64,000 nucleotides of DNA, taken from contig NZ_LXKA01000011.1 of NCBI RefSeq assembly GCF_001645125.1, forward strand, positions 151,619-215,618, read 5' to 3'. The notes beneath the pieces were generated by a model. The model had not been told where the DNA came from. It saw only the letters and a list, made by a program, of their open reading frames with translations, and made no database searches. This DNA comes from Paraburkholderia ginsengiterrae (GTDB lineage: Bacteria > Pseudomonadota > Gammaproteobacteria > Burkholderiales > Burkholderiaceae). The position numbers were made by a program, and so were the translations under genes. Each line of letters begins with the position of its first letter. Position 1 is the first letter of the stretch. Shown piece by piece: positions 7,882 to 17,151 of the stretch.

Positions 7882-9078
7882 ATGGCAAAAAGTCTATCGA
7901 AAATCTGGCTGGGCGGTCTCAAGCGGCTGCTCGCGATCCAAACCGACCACGCCAGCAAAACCGCCAAGCGGACGACGACGCGACCGGCCAAGGCCGCCAC
8001 CAGCAAGCCGTCCGCCAAGGTTCGCCCGCTCAAGCAAGTGGCTGTGCTACGCGCGCCCGCCAAGCGGGAAGCGCCGCATCCCGCCGCCCGCGAGTCGCGT
8101 GTGCGTCCGCGTGCGTCTGCTTGGGCGAGCGGTTCGTGGACGCGCTCGTTCCACTCGGCGCCGGCTTCTCCCGGGCGTCTCGTCAATCATCTTCAGTACG
8201 GTCTGTATGTCCCGGCAGGTCATGCGCGCGAGGCGCTGCCGCTGGTGGTGATGCTGCACGGCTGCACGCAGTCGATCGACGAATTCGCGGAAGGCACGCG
8301 GATGAACGTGCTGGCCGACCGCTTTGGCTTTGCCGTGGTCTATCCCGAGCAGTCGAAGCACGCGCACTCGCACCGCTGCTGGCATTGGTACGACGCCGGC
8401 GAACACGCGGGCGGGGCTGAGGCGCGCGCAGTGGTGTCGCTCGTCGATGCGCTGGTCGCGCAGCATGGTTTCGACAGCGAGCGTGTCTATGTTGCCGGAA
8501 TCTCGGCCGGAGCCGGCCTGACGGCGCTTCTGGCCGCCACCTATCCGGACCGGTTCGCGGCGGTCGCGCTGCATTCCGGCCCCGCGTTCGGCGAGGCGCG
8601 CTCCGGCATTGCGGCCATGGACGTGATGCGGCGCGGCGCACGCGGTGAACCGGCCGAACTGGTCGACGAGACCGTCGATGTGGCGCACTACCCGGGTATG
8701 CCGGCCATCATCATCCACGGCGACGCCGACCATGTGGTCTCGCCGGTCAACGCGGACCAATTGGCGGAGCAGTTTCTTCGCCTGAACCGTATGGTCGACG
8801 AAACCGGCGCGCGCAAGTCGGGCGAAGTGCGGGAAGAGCGTAAGAGCGGTGTGGTGATGCGCGACTACGTGCGCGGCGGTCGGCGCGTGGTGCGGTTCTG
8901 CCGCGTGCAAGGGCTCGCCCATGCCTGGAGCGGCGGCGACGACGCCGTGCCGTTCCATTCCGCCAAAGGTCCGGACGCGAGCGCCATGGTGTGGGAGTTT
9001 TTCAGACACCAGCGCCGCACCGGCGCCGGCCGCGTAGTGGAAAACACCGCCACAGCGGCCTCGGCCGGTGCCCGGTGA
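7882..9078 (+). CDS. PHB-depolymerase family esterase
   Basis: An alpha/beta hydrolase of 398 residues in the polyhydroxybutyrate depolymerase/LpqC esterase family. Residues 1-70 are basic and Ala/Lys-rich without a clear signal peptide. The catalytic domain begins near VNHLQYGLYVP, with oxyanion loop VMLHGCTQSIDEFAEGTRMN, nucleophile elbow VAGISAGAGLTALLA (GxSxG), a catalytic Asp in IIIHGDADHVVSPVN and His in GLAHAWSGGD. ATG 7882 (MAKSLSKIW) is chosen; an in-frame ATG at 7798 would add 28 unlikely residues. It probably acts on short-chain polyesters or ester prodrugs, inferred from family only. Confidence 0.88.
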   Translation: MAKSLSKIWLGGLKRLLAIQTDHASKTAKRTTTRPAKAATSKPSAKVRPLKQVAVLRAPAKREAPHPAARESRVRPRASAWASGSWTRSFHSAPASPGRLVNHLQYGLYVPAGHAREALPLVVMLHGCTQSIDEFAEGTRMNVLADRFGFAVVYPEQSKHAHSHRCWHWYDAGEHAGGAEARAVVSLVDALVAQHGFDSERVYVAGISAGAGLTALLAATYPDRFAAVALHSGPAFGEARSGIAAMDVMRRGARGEPAELVDETVDVAHYPGMPAIIIHGDADHVVSPVNADQLAEQFLRLNRMVDETGARKSGEVREERKSGVVMRDYVRGGRRVVRFCRVQGLAHAWSGGDDAVPFHSAKGPDASAMVWEFFRHQRRTGAGRVVENTATAASAGAR

Positions 9079-9105
9079 GGTTGGAGCAACACTTCGAAAT
9101 GAGTA

Positions 9106-9135
9106 TTGGCGCTTTCCTAGGGTTTTCCCTATAAT
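9106..9135 (+). promoter_or_regulatory. Promoter of the DUF3563 gene
   Basis: TTGGCG (9106-9111) and TATAAT (9130-9135) are 18 bp apart, a strong housekeeping-type promoter 50 bp upstream of the ATG. The spacer contains a TAGGG/CCCTA inverted repeat around TTTT that overlaps the -10 and could be an operator. Confidence 0.7.
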
Positions 9136-9147
9136 ACGGGTTATCCC

Positions 9148-9165
9148 TTAGGCGTTAACGCCTAA
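9148..9165. repeat. Perfect 18-bp palindrome in the 5' leader of the DUF3563 gene
   Basis: TTAGGCGTTAACGCCTAA is perfectly self-complementary and lies at about +7 to +24 of the predicted transcript, 20 bp before the start codon. It could be a regulator-binding site or a small leader hairpin. Confidence 0.65.
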
Positions 9166-9185
9166 ACTCATTTCCGAGGTTAGCC

Positions 9186-9362
9186 ATGTATCTGCTCAGC
9201 CGCCTGTTTCTGTTTCTGACCAAGTCGCCCGATCAGCTCGCGAAAGAACGCGCTGACGCATTCCTCGCTGAAGCAACCGATCTGTACGATCTGGAATTCC
9301 GTATGCGCAAGCTCGACCGTGAAGCGAACCTGCGTCACCCGTCGTGGATGAGCCAGCACTAA
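9186..9362 (+). CDS. DUF3563 family small protein
   Basis: A 58-residue protein, MYLLSRLFLFLTKSP at the start and LYDLEFRMRKLDRE near the end, closing with HPSWMSQH. It matches the short DUF3563 proteins common in Burkholderiaceae, whose function is not known. The first 12 residues are hydrophobic, the remainder is charged and probably helical. CGAGGT lies 5-8 nt before the ATG. It has its own strong promoter with two inverted repeats, which suggests specific regulation. Confidence 0.85.
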   Translation: MYLLSRLFLFLTKSPDQLAKERADAFLAEATDLYDLEFRMRKLDREANLRHPSWMSQH

Positions 9363-9413
9363 GCATGGCCTACGCTGCGCAGGTTAACGCCGCGCAACGT
9401 GTGAAATAGCGCA

Positions 9414-10946
9414 TCAGCGGTCCGCCTGCCCCGTGGTTCGGCCGTCAGATTTGCCGAAACGGATCAACGTGCGCGCCCGCGCTTCGGCATGGTCCACAAT
9501 CGGTGCCGGGTAGTCCTTGCCTAGCTCCACGCCCGCTTCCGCGAGCCGCTCCGCGCCCGCGAGCCATGGCGCGTGAATCCATTTCGCCGGCAGCTTCGCA
9601 AGCTGAGGCAAATAGCGTTTGATAAAGCGGCCGTCCGCATCGAATTTTTCGGATTGCGTGACCGGATTGAAGATCCGGAAGTACGGCTGCGCGTCGCAAC
9701 CCGTCGACGCCGCCCATTGCCAACCGCCGTTATTGGCCGAGAAATCGAAGTCGTTCAGCTGTTCGGCGAAATAACGCTCGCCGAGCCGCCAGTCCACGCC
9801 CAGATCTTTCACCAGAAAACTCGCCGTCACCATCCGCAAGCGGTTGTGCATATAGCCGGTGCGGTTCAGTTGCAGCATGGCCGCATCGACCAGCGGATAG
9901 CCGGTGCGGCCGTCGCACCAGGCGGCGAAAGCCTTGTCCGCTTCCGGACCCTGTTCCCAGCGTACCAGGTCGTACTCTTCCTTGAATGACGCGCCGCTCG
10001 CCAGCCGCGGATGATGCGCCAGGATCATGAAGTAAAAATCCCGCCAGATCAGTTCTGACAGCCACGTGGCCGAACCTTGCCCGTCGGGCTGCAGCGACAT
10101 CTCGTGAGCGAGACGCGCAAGCGTGCGGATCGACACCGTGCCGAAGCGCAGATGCGTCGACAGGTAGCTCGGGCCTTTGGCGCCGGGGAAGTCGCGCCGG
10201 TCCGCGTAGCTGTCGATACGGGTGGTGAAGTCGTCGAGCAGCCGCCGCGCGCCGCTCATGCCGGTCGGCAGATTCAATTCAGCCAGGTTGCTCGGTGCAA
10301 AGCCGAGTTGGTCGAGCGCGGGCAACTGGCGATCCAGCTTCGGCGGCAGTGCGGCCAGATGGTTCGCGTAGGTTTCAACCGGGTACGGCTTCAAGTCGAA
10401 GGCTGTTAGCTGCTTGAGCCACGCGTTCTTATAGGGCGTGAACACCGTGAAGGGCTTGTTTTGGCCGGTGAGCACTTCGTCGCGTTCGAAAATCACCTGA
10501 TCCTTGAACGTCAGCCATTGGCGTCCGGCGTCGGTGAGCCGCTCGCGTACGGTCTCGTCGCGTTCGATCGCGACTGGTTCGTAGTCTTGATTCGCGAAGA
10601 CAGCATCCACGCCGAGTTCGTCGGCGAGCGTCGGCACCAGCTCGGCTGGATCGCCGTACAGCACGATCAGGCCCCCGCCGGCGGCACGTAACGCCTCATC
10701 GAGTTCGCCTAGCGCCGCAAGAATAAACTCGACGCGGCGGTCCTGCGGCTGAGCGCCCGGATGGCGTGCCTGCCAGGTCTCAATCAGCGGATTCAGGATC
10801 GTCGTGTCGAACACGAATACGCACCAGATCCGTTCGCAATGCTTGAGCGCGTAATAGAGCGCGGCATGGTCCGTGCTGCGCAGGTCGCGGCGAAACCAGA
10901 CAAGACCGGTGTCGAAGGCGGCGTTCAGTCGTCGGGCTAGTGTCAT
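9414..10946 (-). CDS. phrB: Deoxyribodipyrimidine photolyase
   Basis: A light-dependent CPD photolyase of 510 residues. The N-terminal antenna domain begins GLVWFRRDLRSTDHAALYYA. The FAD-binding C-terminal domain shows SYLSTHLRFGTVSIRTLA, WLSELIWRDFYFMILAHH, TGYPLVDAAMLQLNRTGYMH, NRLRMVTASFLVKDLGVDW and GWQWAASTGCDAQPYFRIFN, all typical of class I photolyases including the tryptophan electron-transfer positions. The length fits the family (about 470-510). The gene stands alone; the upstream 219 bp before ohr show no clear regulatory site. Confidence 0.95.
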   Translation of the reverse strand: MTLARRLNAAFDTGLVWFRRDLRSTDHAALYYALKHCERIWCVFVFDTTILNPLIETWQARHPGAQPQDRRVEFILAALGELDEALRAAGGGLIVLYGDPAELVPTLADELGVDAVFANQDYEPVAIERDETVRERLTDAGRQWLTFKDQVIFERDEVLTGQNKPFTVFTPYKNAWLKQLTAFDLKPYPVETYANHLAALPPKLDRQLPALDQLGFAPSNLAELNLPTGMSGARRLLDDFTTRIDSYADRRDFPGAKGPSYLSTHLRFGTVSIRTLARLAHEMSLQPDGQGSATWLSELIWRDFYFMILAHHPRLASGASFKEEYDLVRWEQGPEADKAFAAWCDGRTGYPLVDAAMLQLNRTGYMHNRLRMVTASFLVKDLGVDWRLGERYFAEQLNDFDFSANNGGWQWAASTGCDAQPYFRIFNPVTQSEKFDADGRFIKRYLPQLAKLPAKWIHAPWLAGAERLAEAGVELGKDYPAPIVDHAEARARTLIRFGKSDGRTTGQADR

Positions 10947-11165
10947 CAGAAACGGGGATCATGGAATCTGGGTGAGCGGTCGGGCTTGCCGTCGACCGCA
11001 AGAGGCGGCACGAACCCGCGTCGCACAAGACATGCCGCGTTCGCAAAATGGCACAGCGCCCGCCCCTATTGTGCAGGGTGCGGGCGCTGTTTGTGGCCCG
11101 CGACGCGGTTTTCCGCGCCGCTTGGCTCCTTAGCCGATTTTCTGGCGATAGGCCGAGGCCGCAGC

Positions 11166-11585
11166 TTACGCGACTTGCAGACGGACCGCGACGTTGTTGC
11201 GCGTGGCGTTCGAGTACGGGCACACCTGATGCGCCGCGTCGACCAGCTCCTTGGCCGCAGTCGCTTCGAGGCCCGGCAGCGAGACGCGCAGATCGATGTC
11301 CAGCGCGAAACCGCCCTTGTCGTTCGGGCCGATGCCGACTTCGGCCGTGACTTGCGTGTCCGCCGGCAACGCCTGCTTCTTCTGGCCGGCCACGAACTTC
11401 ATCGCGCTCAGGAAACACGCCGAGTAGCCGGCTGCAAACAGTTGTTCCGGATTCGTGCCTGCTGCGCCGTTGCCGCCCAGTTCACGCGGTGCTGCCAGCT
11501 TGACGTCCAAAGCGTTGTCCGACGAAACGGCGCGGCCGTCGCGGCCACCGGTGCTCGTTGCGCTTGCCTTGTAGAGGATGTTCAT
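11166..11585 (-). CDS. ohr: Organic hydroperoxide resistance protein Ohr
   Basis: A 139-residue thiol peroxidase that reduces organic and fatty-acid hydroperoxides. Both catalytic cysteines are visible: NPEQLFAAGYSACFLSAMK (Cys about 60) and DAAHQVCPYSNATRNNV (Cys about 125), with the typical opening MNILYKASATSTGGRDGRA. It is transcribed from a promoter at 11682-11710 that carries a palindrome in its spacer. The MarR-type gene ohrR lies 173 bp further upstream on the same strand, consistent with OhrR repression relieved by peroxide. Confidence 0.95.
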   Translation of the reverse strand: MNILYKASATSTGGRDGRAVSSDNALDVKLAAPRELGGNGAAGTNPEQLFAAGYSACFLSAMKFVAGQKKQALPADTQVTAEVGIGPNDKGGFALDIDLRVSLPGLEATAAKELVDAAHQVCPYSNATRNNVAVRLQVA

Positions 11586-11681
11586 GGTGTTGCTCCTATG
11601 TCTGGTTTGTTGGGATCTGCATGTTTGCCGCTCCGCCTTGCCCGCCGTTCTGGCGGAGCCCTATCGAAGCGGCATGTGATA

Positions 11682-11710
11682 AAGATAGTACACAAATCAT
11701 TTGTGTGCAA
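11682..11710 (-). promoter_or_regulatory. ohr promoter with OhrR-type operator in the spacer
   Basis: Minus strand: TTGCAC (11705-11710), 17-bp spacer, TATCTT (11682-11687). The near-perfect inverted repeat ACACAAATCATTTGTGT (11690-11706) fills the spacer, so a bound MarR-type dimer would exclude RNA polymerase. A weaker related element (GCAAATCGATTGC) lies upstream of ohrR near 12238-12250. Confidence 0.7.
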
Positions 11711-11758
11711 ATTAATTTTTTTGCATCGTCGCGATAGCGTGCGTTTGCAACGCTCCGG

Positions 11759-12211
11759 CTAGTGGTCCATGTAATCGTTGAGCGTGGTGCGCAGGCGGGT
11801 CAGGTCGTCGCGCAATTGAAGCAGGAAGTCGGGCGTCTGTTGGGTCGCACAGAGGATTTCCGCAGGCACTTCGCGCGCCTGGCGCTTGAGTGCCAAGCCG
11901 GCCTTGGTGAGACGGATATACACGAGGCGCTCATCGTCCACGCCGCGAACCCGCTCCAGAAGCCCTTGTGTCTCGAGGCGCTTGAGCAGCGGCGTGACCG
12001 TCGCCGGATCGAGGTTCAGGCGTGCGGCCATGTCCTTGACCGTGATGTCGTCGCTCTCCCAGAGCGCCAGCATGGCCAGATATTGCGGGTAGGTCAGGCC
12101 CAGCTTGTCGAGTAGCGGCTTATACGCCTTCGTCATGGCGAGCGAGGTCGAATAGAGGGCGAAGCAGAGTTGCTCGTCGAGTGTGAAGGGCAAAGCCAGG
12201 CGCTGGGTCAT
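11759..12211 (-). CDS. ohrR: MarR-family regulator OhrR
   Basis: A 150-residue MarR-type repressor. The N-terminal LDEQLCFALYSTSLAMTKAY contains the peroxide-sensing Cys (Cys16 in the predicted protein) followed by the conserved Tyr residues of the OhrR family. The DNA-binding wing is DITVKDMAARLNLDPATVTP then LLKRLETQGLLERVRGVDDE. Known OhrR proteins repress ohr until the sensing Cys is oxidised by organic hydroperoxide, and the neighbouring ohr gene supports that role here. The gene is followed by ohr on the same strand. Confidence 0.92.
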   Translation of the reverse strand: MTQRLALPFTLDEQLCFALYSTSLAMTKAYKPLLDKLGLTYPQYLAMLALWESDDITVKDMAARLNLDPATVTPLLKRLETQGLLERVRGVDDERLVYIRLTKAGLALKRQAREVPAEILCATQQTPDFLLQLRDDLTRLRTTLNDYMDH

Positions 12212-12414
12212 GATGCCTCCCGTGCAAAAAGAGTGTGCAAATCGATTGCGTGCAAACTATTGTGCCGCAAATCGGCGTGCGATGACGAGTGCGGCGGCAG
12301 ACTGGGGGGCGTGGCGTAGACCGGGAAGGGGCGAAGACAAGTAGCAAAAACAAGCGCCGCCGTGAACGGGGCGTGTGGGCGGGCGCCAGAACAGCGCCCG
12401 CGCCGGAATGATGC

Positions 12415-13224
12415 TCAGGCCGCCGGCTTGTTGGTCGGCAGATCGGGTGTTTCGGGCGTCTGCACACCGAAGCAGCCGCGATAGGTCGCGTAAAACGAGC
12501 AATACAGCATGGTCGTGACGATCATCGTGGCCGGCATCAGGATCGCGAACGCGAAGTCGCCCGCGCCCAGCGCCTGCATGAGCGCGGACAAACCGAGCGA
12601 TACGGTCATGGCCACGGCGAACCACAGCGCGCCGAACACAATGAACGCCCCGCGGTTGCGCCAGCAACTGACGATGCTGAAGAACATGGCCTTGACGGGC
12701 GGCACGTCATGCCACGCGGCGAGGATCGGCGAGAACCAGAAGATCATCGCCACCGGCACGTAAAACGCGAAAGCCGTGATGACCGCGAGCGGGATATTGC
12801 TGTTGGCGATCGCGTCCTGATCGAGCGCGGCGCCTCCGAGCATCACCTTCAGCAGCATGCCGCCGTCGGCGAGCGCGGAGCCTGCCAGCACCAGCGCCAT
12901 GGCGACGACGTAAAGCACGCCGAGCACCAGCAGCCGTTTGGCGACCACCGGGCCGTAAGAGTGAAAACCGTCCACCAGAATGGTCGGGAACACCGGCTTG
13001 CCCGCAATCGTGTTGCGGCACGCCGCCATGAACCCGACCGCGACGCCAGGAATGAACGCGAGCGGCAGCACGCCGCCGATCACCGGAATCTGCGACACGA
13101 GCGTCATTACCAGCAGATAGGTGAAGAACAGCGTCAGGAACGCGAGCGGGTTCTTGCGGAACAGCCAGATACCCTGCCGGAACCATACATAGCCGGCTTT
13201 CGCGGGGACTTCGATCAGTTGCAT
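12415..13224 (-). CDS. BPSS1780-type integral membrane protein
   Basis: A 269-residue membrane protein typical of Burkholderiaceae, usually annotated as BPSS1780 family with unknown function. It opens with [20 protein letters not shown] and contains about six hydrophobic helices (for example [20 protein letters not shown] and [20 protein letters not shown]). The start overlaps the end of thrB by 10 nt, so the two are translationally coupled. The C-terminal tail ([14 protein letters not shown]) is polar and probably cytoplasmic. No enzymatic motif was seen. Confidence 0.8.
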   Translation of the reverse strand: MQLIEVPAKAGYVWFRQGIWLFRKNPLAFLTLFFTYLLVMTLVSQIPVIGGVLPLAFIPGVAVGFMAACRNTIAGKPVFPTILVDGFHSYGPVVAKRLLVLGVLYVVAMALVLAGSALADGGMLLKVMLGGAALDQDAIANSNIPLAVITAFAFYVPVAMIFWFSPILAAWHDVPPVKAMFFSIVSCWRNRGAFIVFGALWFAVAMTVSLGLSALMQALGAGDFAFAILMPATMIVTTMLYCSFYATYRGCFGVQTPETPDLPTNKPAA

Positions 13225-14210
13225 GGGATATGAATGCCAGGAAGTGCTACGCCGGACAGGCGTTCGCGCAGAATGCGCTCGAAATGGCCGGGATCGTGCG
13301 GTTTGAGCAGCTCGGCCGCGCGCGGCAAATGAAAATCATACAGGCGCGAGACCCAGAAGCGGTACGCGCCCGCACGCAGCATGTCGCCCCAATGGCGGTT
13401 TTCTTCGGCGGTGAACGGGCGCACGGTCTGATAGGACCGCAGCAGGGCTTCGGTGCGCGCGTCGTCCAGTTTGCCGGTGGCGAGGTCGACGCACCAGTCG
13501 TTGACGGTGACCGCGACGTCGAACAGCCACTTGTCGCAGCCCGCGAAATAGAAGTCGAAGAAGCCGCCGAGGCGTACTTCGTGGCCGGTTTCCGGCGCGG
13601 CGTGCGCGAACATCGCGTTGTCGCGGAACAGATCGGCATGGCACGGGCCGCCGGGCAGCGCGGCGTAATCGGCGGAGGCGAAGAAGGCCTCCTGATGCGC
13701 CAGTTCGGACGACAGCAGCTCGCGTTGCGCGCCGTCGAGGAACGGCAGGACCGTCGGCACGGTCTCCTGCCACCACGGCAGGCTGCGCAGGTTCGGCTGG
13801 TAGCGGGGGTAATCGCGGCCCGCCAGGTGCATGCGCGCCAGCATGTGGCCGACTTCCGCGCAGTGTTCGACGCCCGGCGCCAGCTCCGGCGCGCCCTCGA
13901 GCTTGGTCACGATGGCGGCGGGCTTGCCATGCAAGGTGCCGAACAGCGCGCCGTCTTCGCGAGGCATGGGGTCCGGCACCGGCACGTGGTGCGCGGCCAG
14001 GTGCCGCATGAGTTCGAGGTAGAACGGCAGCTGTTCGGCCGTGAGCTTTTCGAAGATCGTGAGGACGTATTCGCCGCGCGTCGTCGTCAGAAAGAAGTTG
14101 CTGTTTTCAATACCGGAGGAAATGCCGCGAAAGTCGACGACATCGCCGAGATCGTAATGGCCCATCCATTCTGCGAGTTGGGATTCGGTGACAGCGGTGA
14201 AGACAGCCAT
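13215..14210 (-). CDS. thrB: Homoserine kinase (ThrB, APH-fold type II)
   Basis: A 331-residue kinase phosphorylating homoserine to O-phosphohomoserine in threonine biosynthesis. It belongs to the aminoglycoside-phosphotransferase-fold type, not the GHMP type of E. coli. Visible motifs are the opening [20 protein letters not shown], the glycine-loop equivalent [20 protein letters not shown], the catalytic loop [15 protein letters not shown] and the metal-binding [17 protein letters not shown]. It sits between the DUF2782 gene and the BPSS1780-type gene on the same strand. Confidence 0.93.
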   Translation of the reverse strand: MAVFTAVTESQLAEWMGHYDLGDVVDFRGISSGIENSNFFLTTTRGEYVLTIFEKLTAEQLPFYLELMRHLAAHHVPVPDPMPREDGALFGTLHGKPAAIVTKLEGAPELAPGVEHCAEVGHMLARMHLAGRDYPRYQPNLRSLPWWQETVPTVLPFLDGAQRELLSSELAHQEAFFASADYAALPGGPCHADLFRDNAMFAHAAPETGHEVRLGGFFDFYFAGCDKWLFDVAVTVNDWCVDLATGKLDDARTEALLRSYQTVRPFTAEENRHWGDMLRAGAYRFWVSRLYDFHLPRAAELLKPHDPGHFERILRERLSGVALPGIHIPCN

Positions 14211-14397
14211 GCGGGAGACGTCAGATCAGGTTGGTCGGGCTGGCGCGGTGAGGGCCAGTGCGATGTGTGGCAAATGCGATGTCGGCAACGCGCGCTTCCG
14301 GAGCCGCGAAGCGCTGCGGCATATCGACACCGTACGGCCAGGGTAAGGCTCGGCAAGCAGGCTGAAGGCCCAGGGGGCGCCTCGTGAGCGTCCGGAT

Positions 14398-14433
14398 CCG
14401 GGGCGGTGGCCTACACCGGGGGCGCCGCCCCGG
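14398..14433. other. GC-rich hairpin between the DUF2782 gene and thrB
   Basis: CCGGGGCGG (14398-14406) pairs with CCGCCCCGG (14425-14433), a 9-bp stem with an 18-nt loop. There is no T-run, so it is not a standard terminator; it may slow transcription or protect an mRNA end. Confidence 0.45.
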
Positions 14434-14449
14434 CTTGGCAATCAATAAG

Positions 14450-14845
14450 TCAATAGGTCAGGTTCACCGACGGCAAGCGCGTGCTCGCGCGGCCGTTATC
14501 GCGCACGGTGGGCGACGTGTCGAGCGGTGCGCTCATCTGGTAGTGCGTGCCAAAATTCGAATGCACGTTGATTTCGACAGGCTTGCCTTTGTCACGGTAT
14601 TCGGTGATTTCGGTGCCGTTGGCGCTGCGCTCGTGGAAGCTCGGCGTGCGCGGGACGTTGATTTCGACCTTCGAGCTGACCTCGGCGGCCGGACGATTGA
14701 TCTTCGCCAGGTCTGGCAGACCCGCCCGTTCATTGGCGGATTGAGCGACGTCGGCAGGCGGAGTCTCATCGACAGGCTGGGCAGCCATCGCGGCGTTGCC
14801 AAAGGCGAGGGCCAGTGCAACGGCGACGGGAAGGAGCGGCTTCAT
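14450..14845 (-). CDS. DUF2782-domain periplasmic protein
   Basis: A 131-residue protein with a Sec signal peptide (MKPLLPVAVALALAFGNAAM, cleavage after MAA). The DUF2782 part reads VEINVPRTPSFHERSANGTE, ITEYRDKGKPVEINVHSNFG and THYQMSAPLDTSPTVRDN. Members are small beta-rich exported proteins in beta- and gammaproteobacteria with no defined function, often near polA and thrB as here. The ATG at 14845 has GGAGAA 6-8 nt upstream; an in-frame ATG at 14944 would hide the signal peptide. Confidence 0.85.
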   Translation of the reverse strand: MKPLLPVAVALALAFGNAAMAAQPVDETPPADVAQSANERAGLPDLAKINRPAAEVSSKVEINVPRTPSFHERSANGTEITEYRDKGKPVEINVHSNFGTHYQMSAPLDTSPTVRDNGRASTRLPSVNLTY

Positions 14846-15039
14846 GGTGATTCTCCAATATGGTGCCCCGATTCTAGCAAATCCAGCCTGGCCTTCGGGC
14901 GCGACCGCCTTATTTTGCGCCCCTTTCGCGCCGCATGCCGGCAATCCTGCGGGCCGGATGACGGCCTGTGCGGGAAGGCTCGCCAGGACATATGGCGATC
15001 ATGGGTTCCGTGGTAATGTGGTCTCATCAATCGAGGCGA

Positions 15040-16572
15040 ATGACGATGAACAACGATACCAATCAACGCGCGGTGCAGACTCCCGCCAACAGCTTCCCAA
15101 CCGAATCCTTTGCCGACGCCGCCGAGGCCGTTACCCGCCTCTCAGCGATCTACGAAGCGAACACTTCGTTCCTGCGCGACGCCTTCGCGCGCTACCGCCG
15201 CAACGAGCTGTTCGAACGCCGGGTGCGCGCCTGCTACCCGTTCGTGCGAGTGTGCACTGAAGTGAACACGCATATCGACTCGCGCCGTTCGTACGGCTTT
15301 GTGGCGGGGCCGGGCGTGTTCGAGACGACCGTCACGCGGCCGGATCTGTTCGGCAATTACTATCGCGAGCAATTGCGCCTGCTAGCGAAGAACCACCACG
15401 TGCAGATCGAAGTCGGCGTGTCGGAACAGCCGATTCCAATTCATTTCGCTTTCGCCGAGGGCATTCACCTCGAGGGCGATCTGGACCGCGAGCGTCTGTT
15501 CCTGATGCGCGACGTATTCGACACGCCGGACCTCGCGCTGCTCGACGACCGCATTGTCAATGGCACCTATGAGCCGCCGCCGGGCGAGCCGCATCCGCTC
15601 GCGCTGTTCACGGCGGCGCGGGTCGATTTCTCGCTGCATCGGCTGAAGCACTATACGGCGACATCGCCAACGCATTGCCAGAACTACGTGCTGTACACGA
15701 ACTACCAGTTCTATATCGACGAGTTCGTCAAACTCGGCCGCACGATGATGGCTCATACCGACGACGCGGAACTGCGCGCCTATCGCAGCGAGTACACCTC
15801 GTTCGTCGAGCCCGGCGACGTAATCACCTACAACGAGAATCTCGGCGAACAGGCGCAGGAAGGCACGGCGCCGCCGCGTCTGCCGCAAATGCCGGCGTAT
15901 CACCTGAAGCGCGCGGACGGCAGCGGCATCACGATGGTCAACATCGGGGTTGGACCGTCGAATGCGAAGACCATTACCGATCACATCGCCGTGCTGCGTC
16001 CGCATGCGTGGGTCATGCTCGGCCACTGCGCGGGTCTGCGCAATACGCAGCGTCTCGGCGACTATGTGCTGGCGCACGGCTATGTGCGCGAGGATCACGT
16101 GCTCGACGCCGATTTGCCGCTGTGGGTGCCGATTCCGGCGCTCGCCGAAGTGCAGGTGGCGCTGGAGCGCGCGGTCGCGCAGGTCACGCAACTGGACGGC
16201 GCCGAATTGAAGCGCGTGATGCGCACGGGCACGGTGGCGAGCGTGGACAACCGCAACTGGGAATTGCGCGATCACCGCGAGCCGGTGCAGCGGCTGTCGC
16301 AAAGCCGCGCGGTGGCGCTCGATATGGAAAGCGCGACGATCGCCGCCAACGGTTTCCGTTTTCGGGTGCCTTACGGCACCTTGCTGTGCGTGTCGGACAA
16401 GCCCTTGCACGGCGAACTGAAGCTGCCCGGCATGGCGGATCAGTTCTATCGCGCGCAGGTCGATCAGCATTTGCAGATCGGTGTGAAGGCTATGGAGTTG
16501 CTGCGGATGAACGGGCTGCATCGCTTGCATAGTCGCAAGCTGCGCAGCTTTGCGGAAGTGGCGTTTCAATAA
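15040..16572 (+). CDS. amn: AMP nucleosidase
   Basis: AMP nucleosidase hydrolyses AMP to adenine and ribose 5-phosphate. The 510-residue product has the Amn N-terminal domain (PTESFADAAEAVTRLSAIYE, then VRVCTEVNTHIDSRRSYGFV) and a C-terminal nucleoside-phosphorylase-like domain. That domain contains TMVNIGVGPSNAKTITDHIA, the purine-site VMLGHCAGLRNTQRLGDYVL and the ribose-phosphate-binding VALDMESATIAANGFRFRVP. The start at 15040 (MTMNNDTNQ) follows GAGGCG; longer in-frame starts add residues with no homology pattern. It is divergent from the DUF2782 gene. Confidence 0.93.
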   Translation: MTMNNDTNQRAVQTPANSFPTESFADAAEAVTRLSAIYEANTSFLRDAFARYRRNELFERRVRACYPFVRVCTEVNTHIDSRRSYGFVAGPGVFETTVTRPDLFGNYYREQLRLLAKNHHVQIEVGVSEQPIPIHFAFAEGIHLEGDLDRERLFLMRDVFDTPDLALLDDRIVNGTYEPPPGEPHPLALFTAARVDFSLHRLKHYTATSPTHCQNYVLYTNYQFYIDEFVKLGRTMMAHTDDAELRAYRSEYTSFVEPGDVITYNENLGEQAQEGTAPPRLPQMPAYHLKRADGSGITMVNIGVGPSNAKTITDHIAVLRPHAWVMLGHCAGLRNTQRLGDYVLAHGYVREDHVLDADLPLWVPIPALAEVQVALERAVAQVTQLDGAELKRVMRTGTVASVDNRNWELRDHREPVQRLSQSRAVALDMESATIAANGFRFRVPYGTLLCVSDKPLHGELKLPGMADQFYRAQVDQHLQIGVKAMELLRMNGLHRLHSRKLRSFAEVAFQ

Positions 16573-16620
16573 GCGGGTTTTTATCAGGTGCGGGCCGGCC
16601 GCCCGCACCTAAAACAGCAC

Positions 16621-17151
16621 CTACATTTGCCCGAACCCCGTCAGCCCGATCAAGCTGCCGGCGGCCAGCAGCCACAGCGGATGAATGCGCGTCTTCATCG
16701 CCATGACGGCGGTGAAAGCGGTGATCGCCCACGCAATCGCGGTCGGGTCCGACGCCTCGGCGATCAACGCCGCACTTGCCGCCACGATGCCAGCCGTGAC
16801 CGGCACCAGTCCCATCTGTGCATAGCGCCGCCACGGGCGGTCTTTGAAGCGCTCCCATGCATGCAGCGCGAGGATCGTCACGAGCGATGACGGCCCGAAC
16901 TTCGCCACCGACGCCACCAGCATCCCCGCCCAACCCGCCACGTGCCAGCCCACCAACGTAACGACCATCAGATTCGGCCCCGGCGCGGCTTGCGCGAGCG
17001 CGAACAAGGCGCTGAACTCGCTGGCCGGCATCCAGTGATGCACGTCCACCACCTGACGCTGCATCTCCGGAAGAATCGTATTGCCGCCGCCGAACGCGAG
17101 CAGTGAAAGCTGGCTGAAAATGACGGCGAGGGAAACGAGCGTGTCGTTCAT
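16621..17151 (-). CDS. chrA: Chromate transporter, second ChrA half-subunit
   Basis: A 176-residue CHR-domain membrane protein. It carries the half-repeat signatures LAFGGGNTILPEM, MPASEFSALFALAQAAPGP and NLMVVTLVGWHVAGWAGMLV, with about five membrane segments. Its ATG overlaps the stop of the preceding chrA half-gene by 4 nt. Short CHR proteins are known to work as heteromeric pairs that export chromate. The physiological substrate here is not proven. Confidence 0.88.
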   Translation of the reverse strand: MNDTLVSLAVIFSQLSLLAFGGGNTILPEMQRQVVDVHHWMPASEFSALFALAQAAPGPNLMVVTLVGWHVAGWAGMLVASVAKFGPSSLVTILALHAWERFKDRPWRRYAQMGLVPVTAGIVAASAALIAEASDPTAIAWAITAFTAVMAMKTRIHPLWLLAAGSLIGLTGFGQM

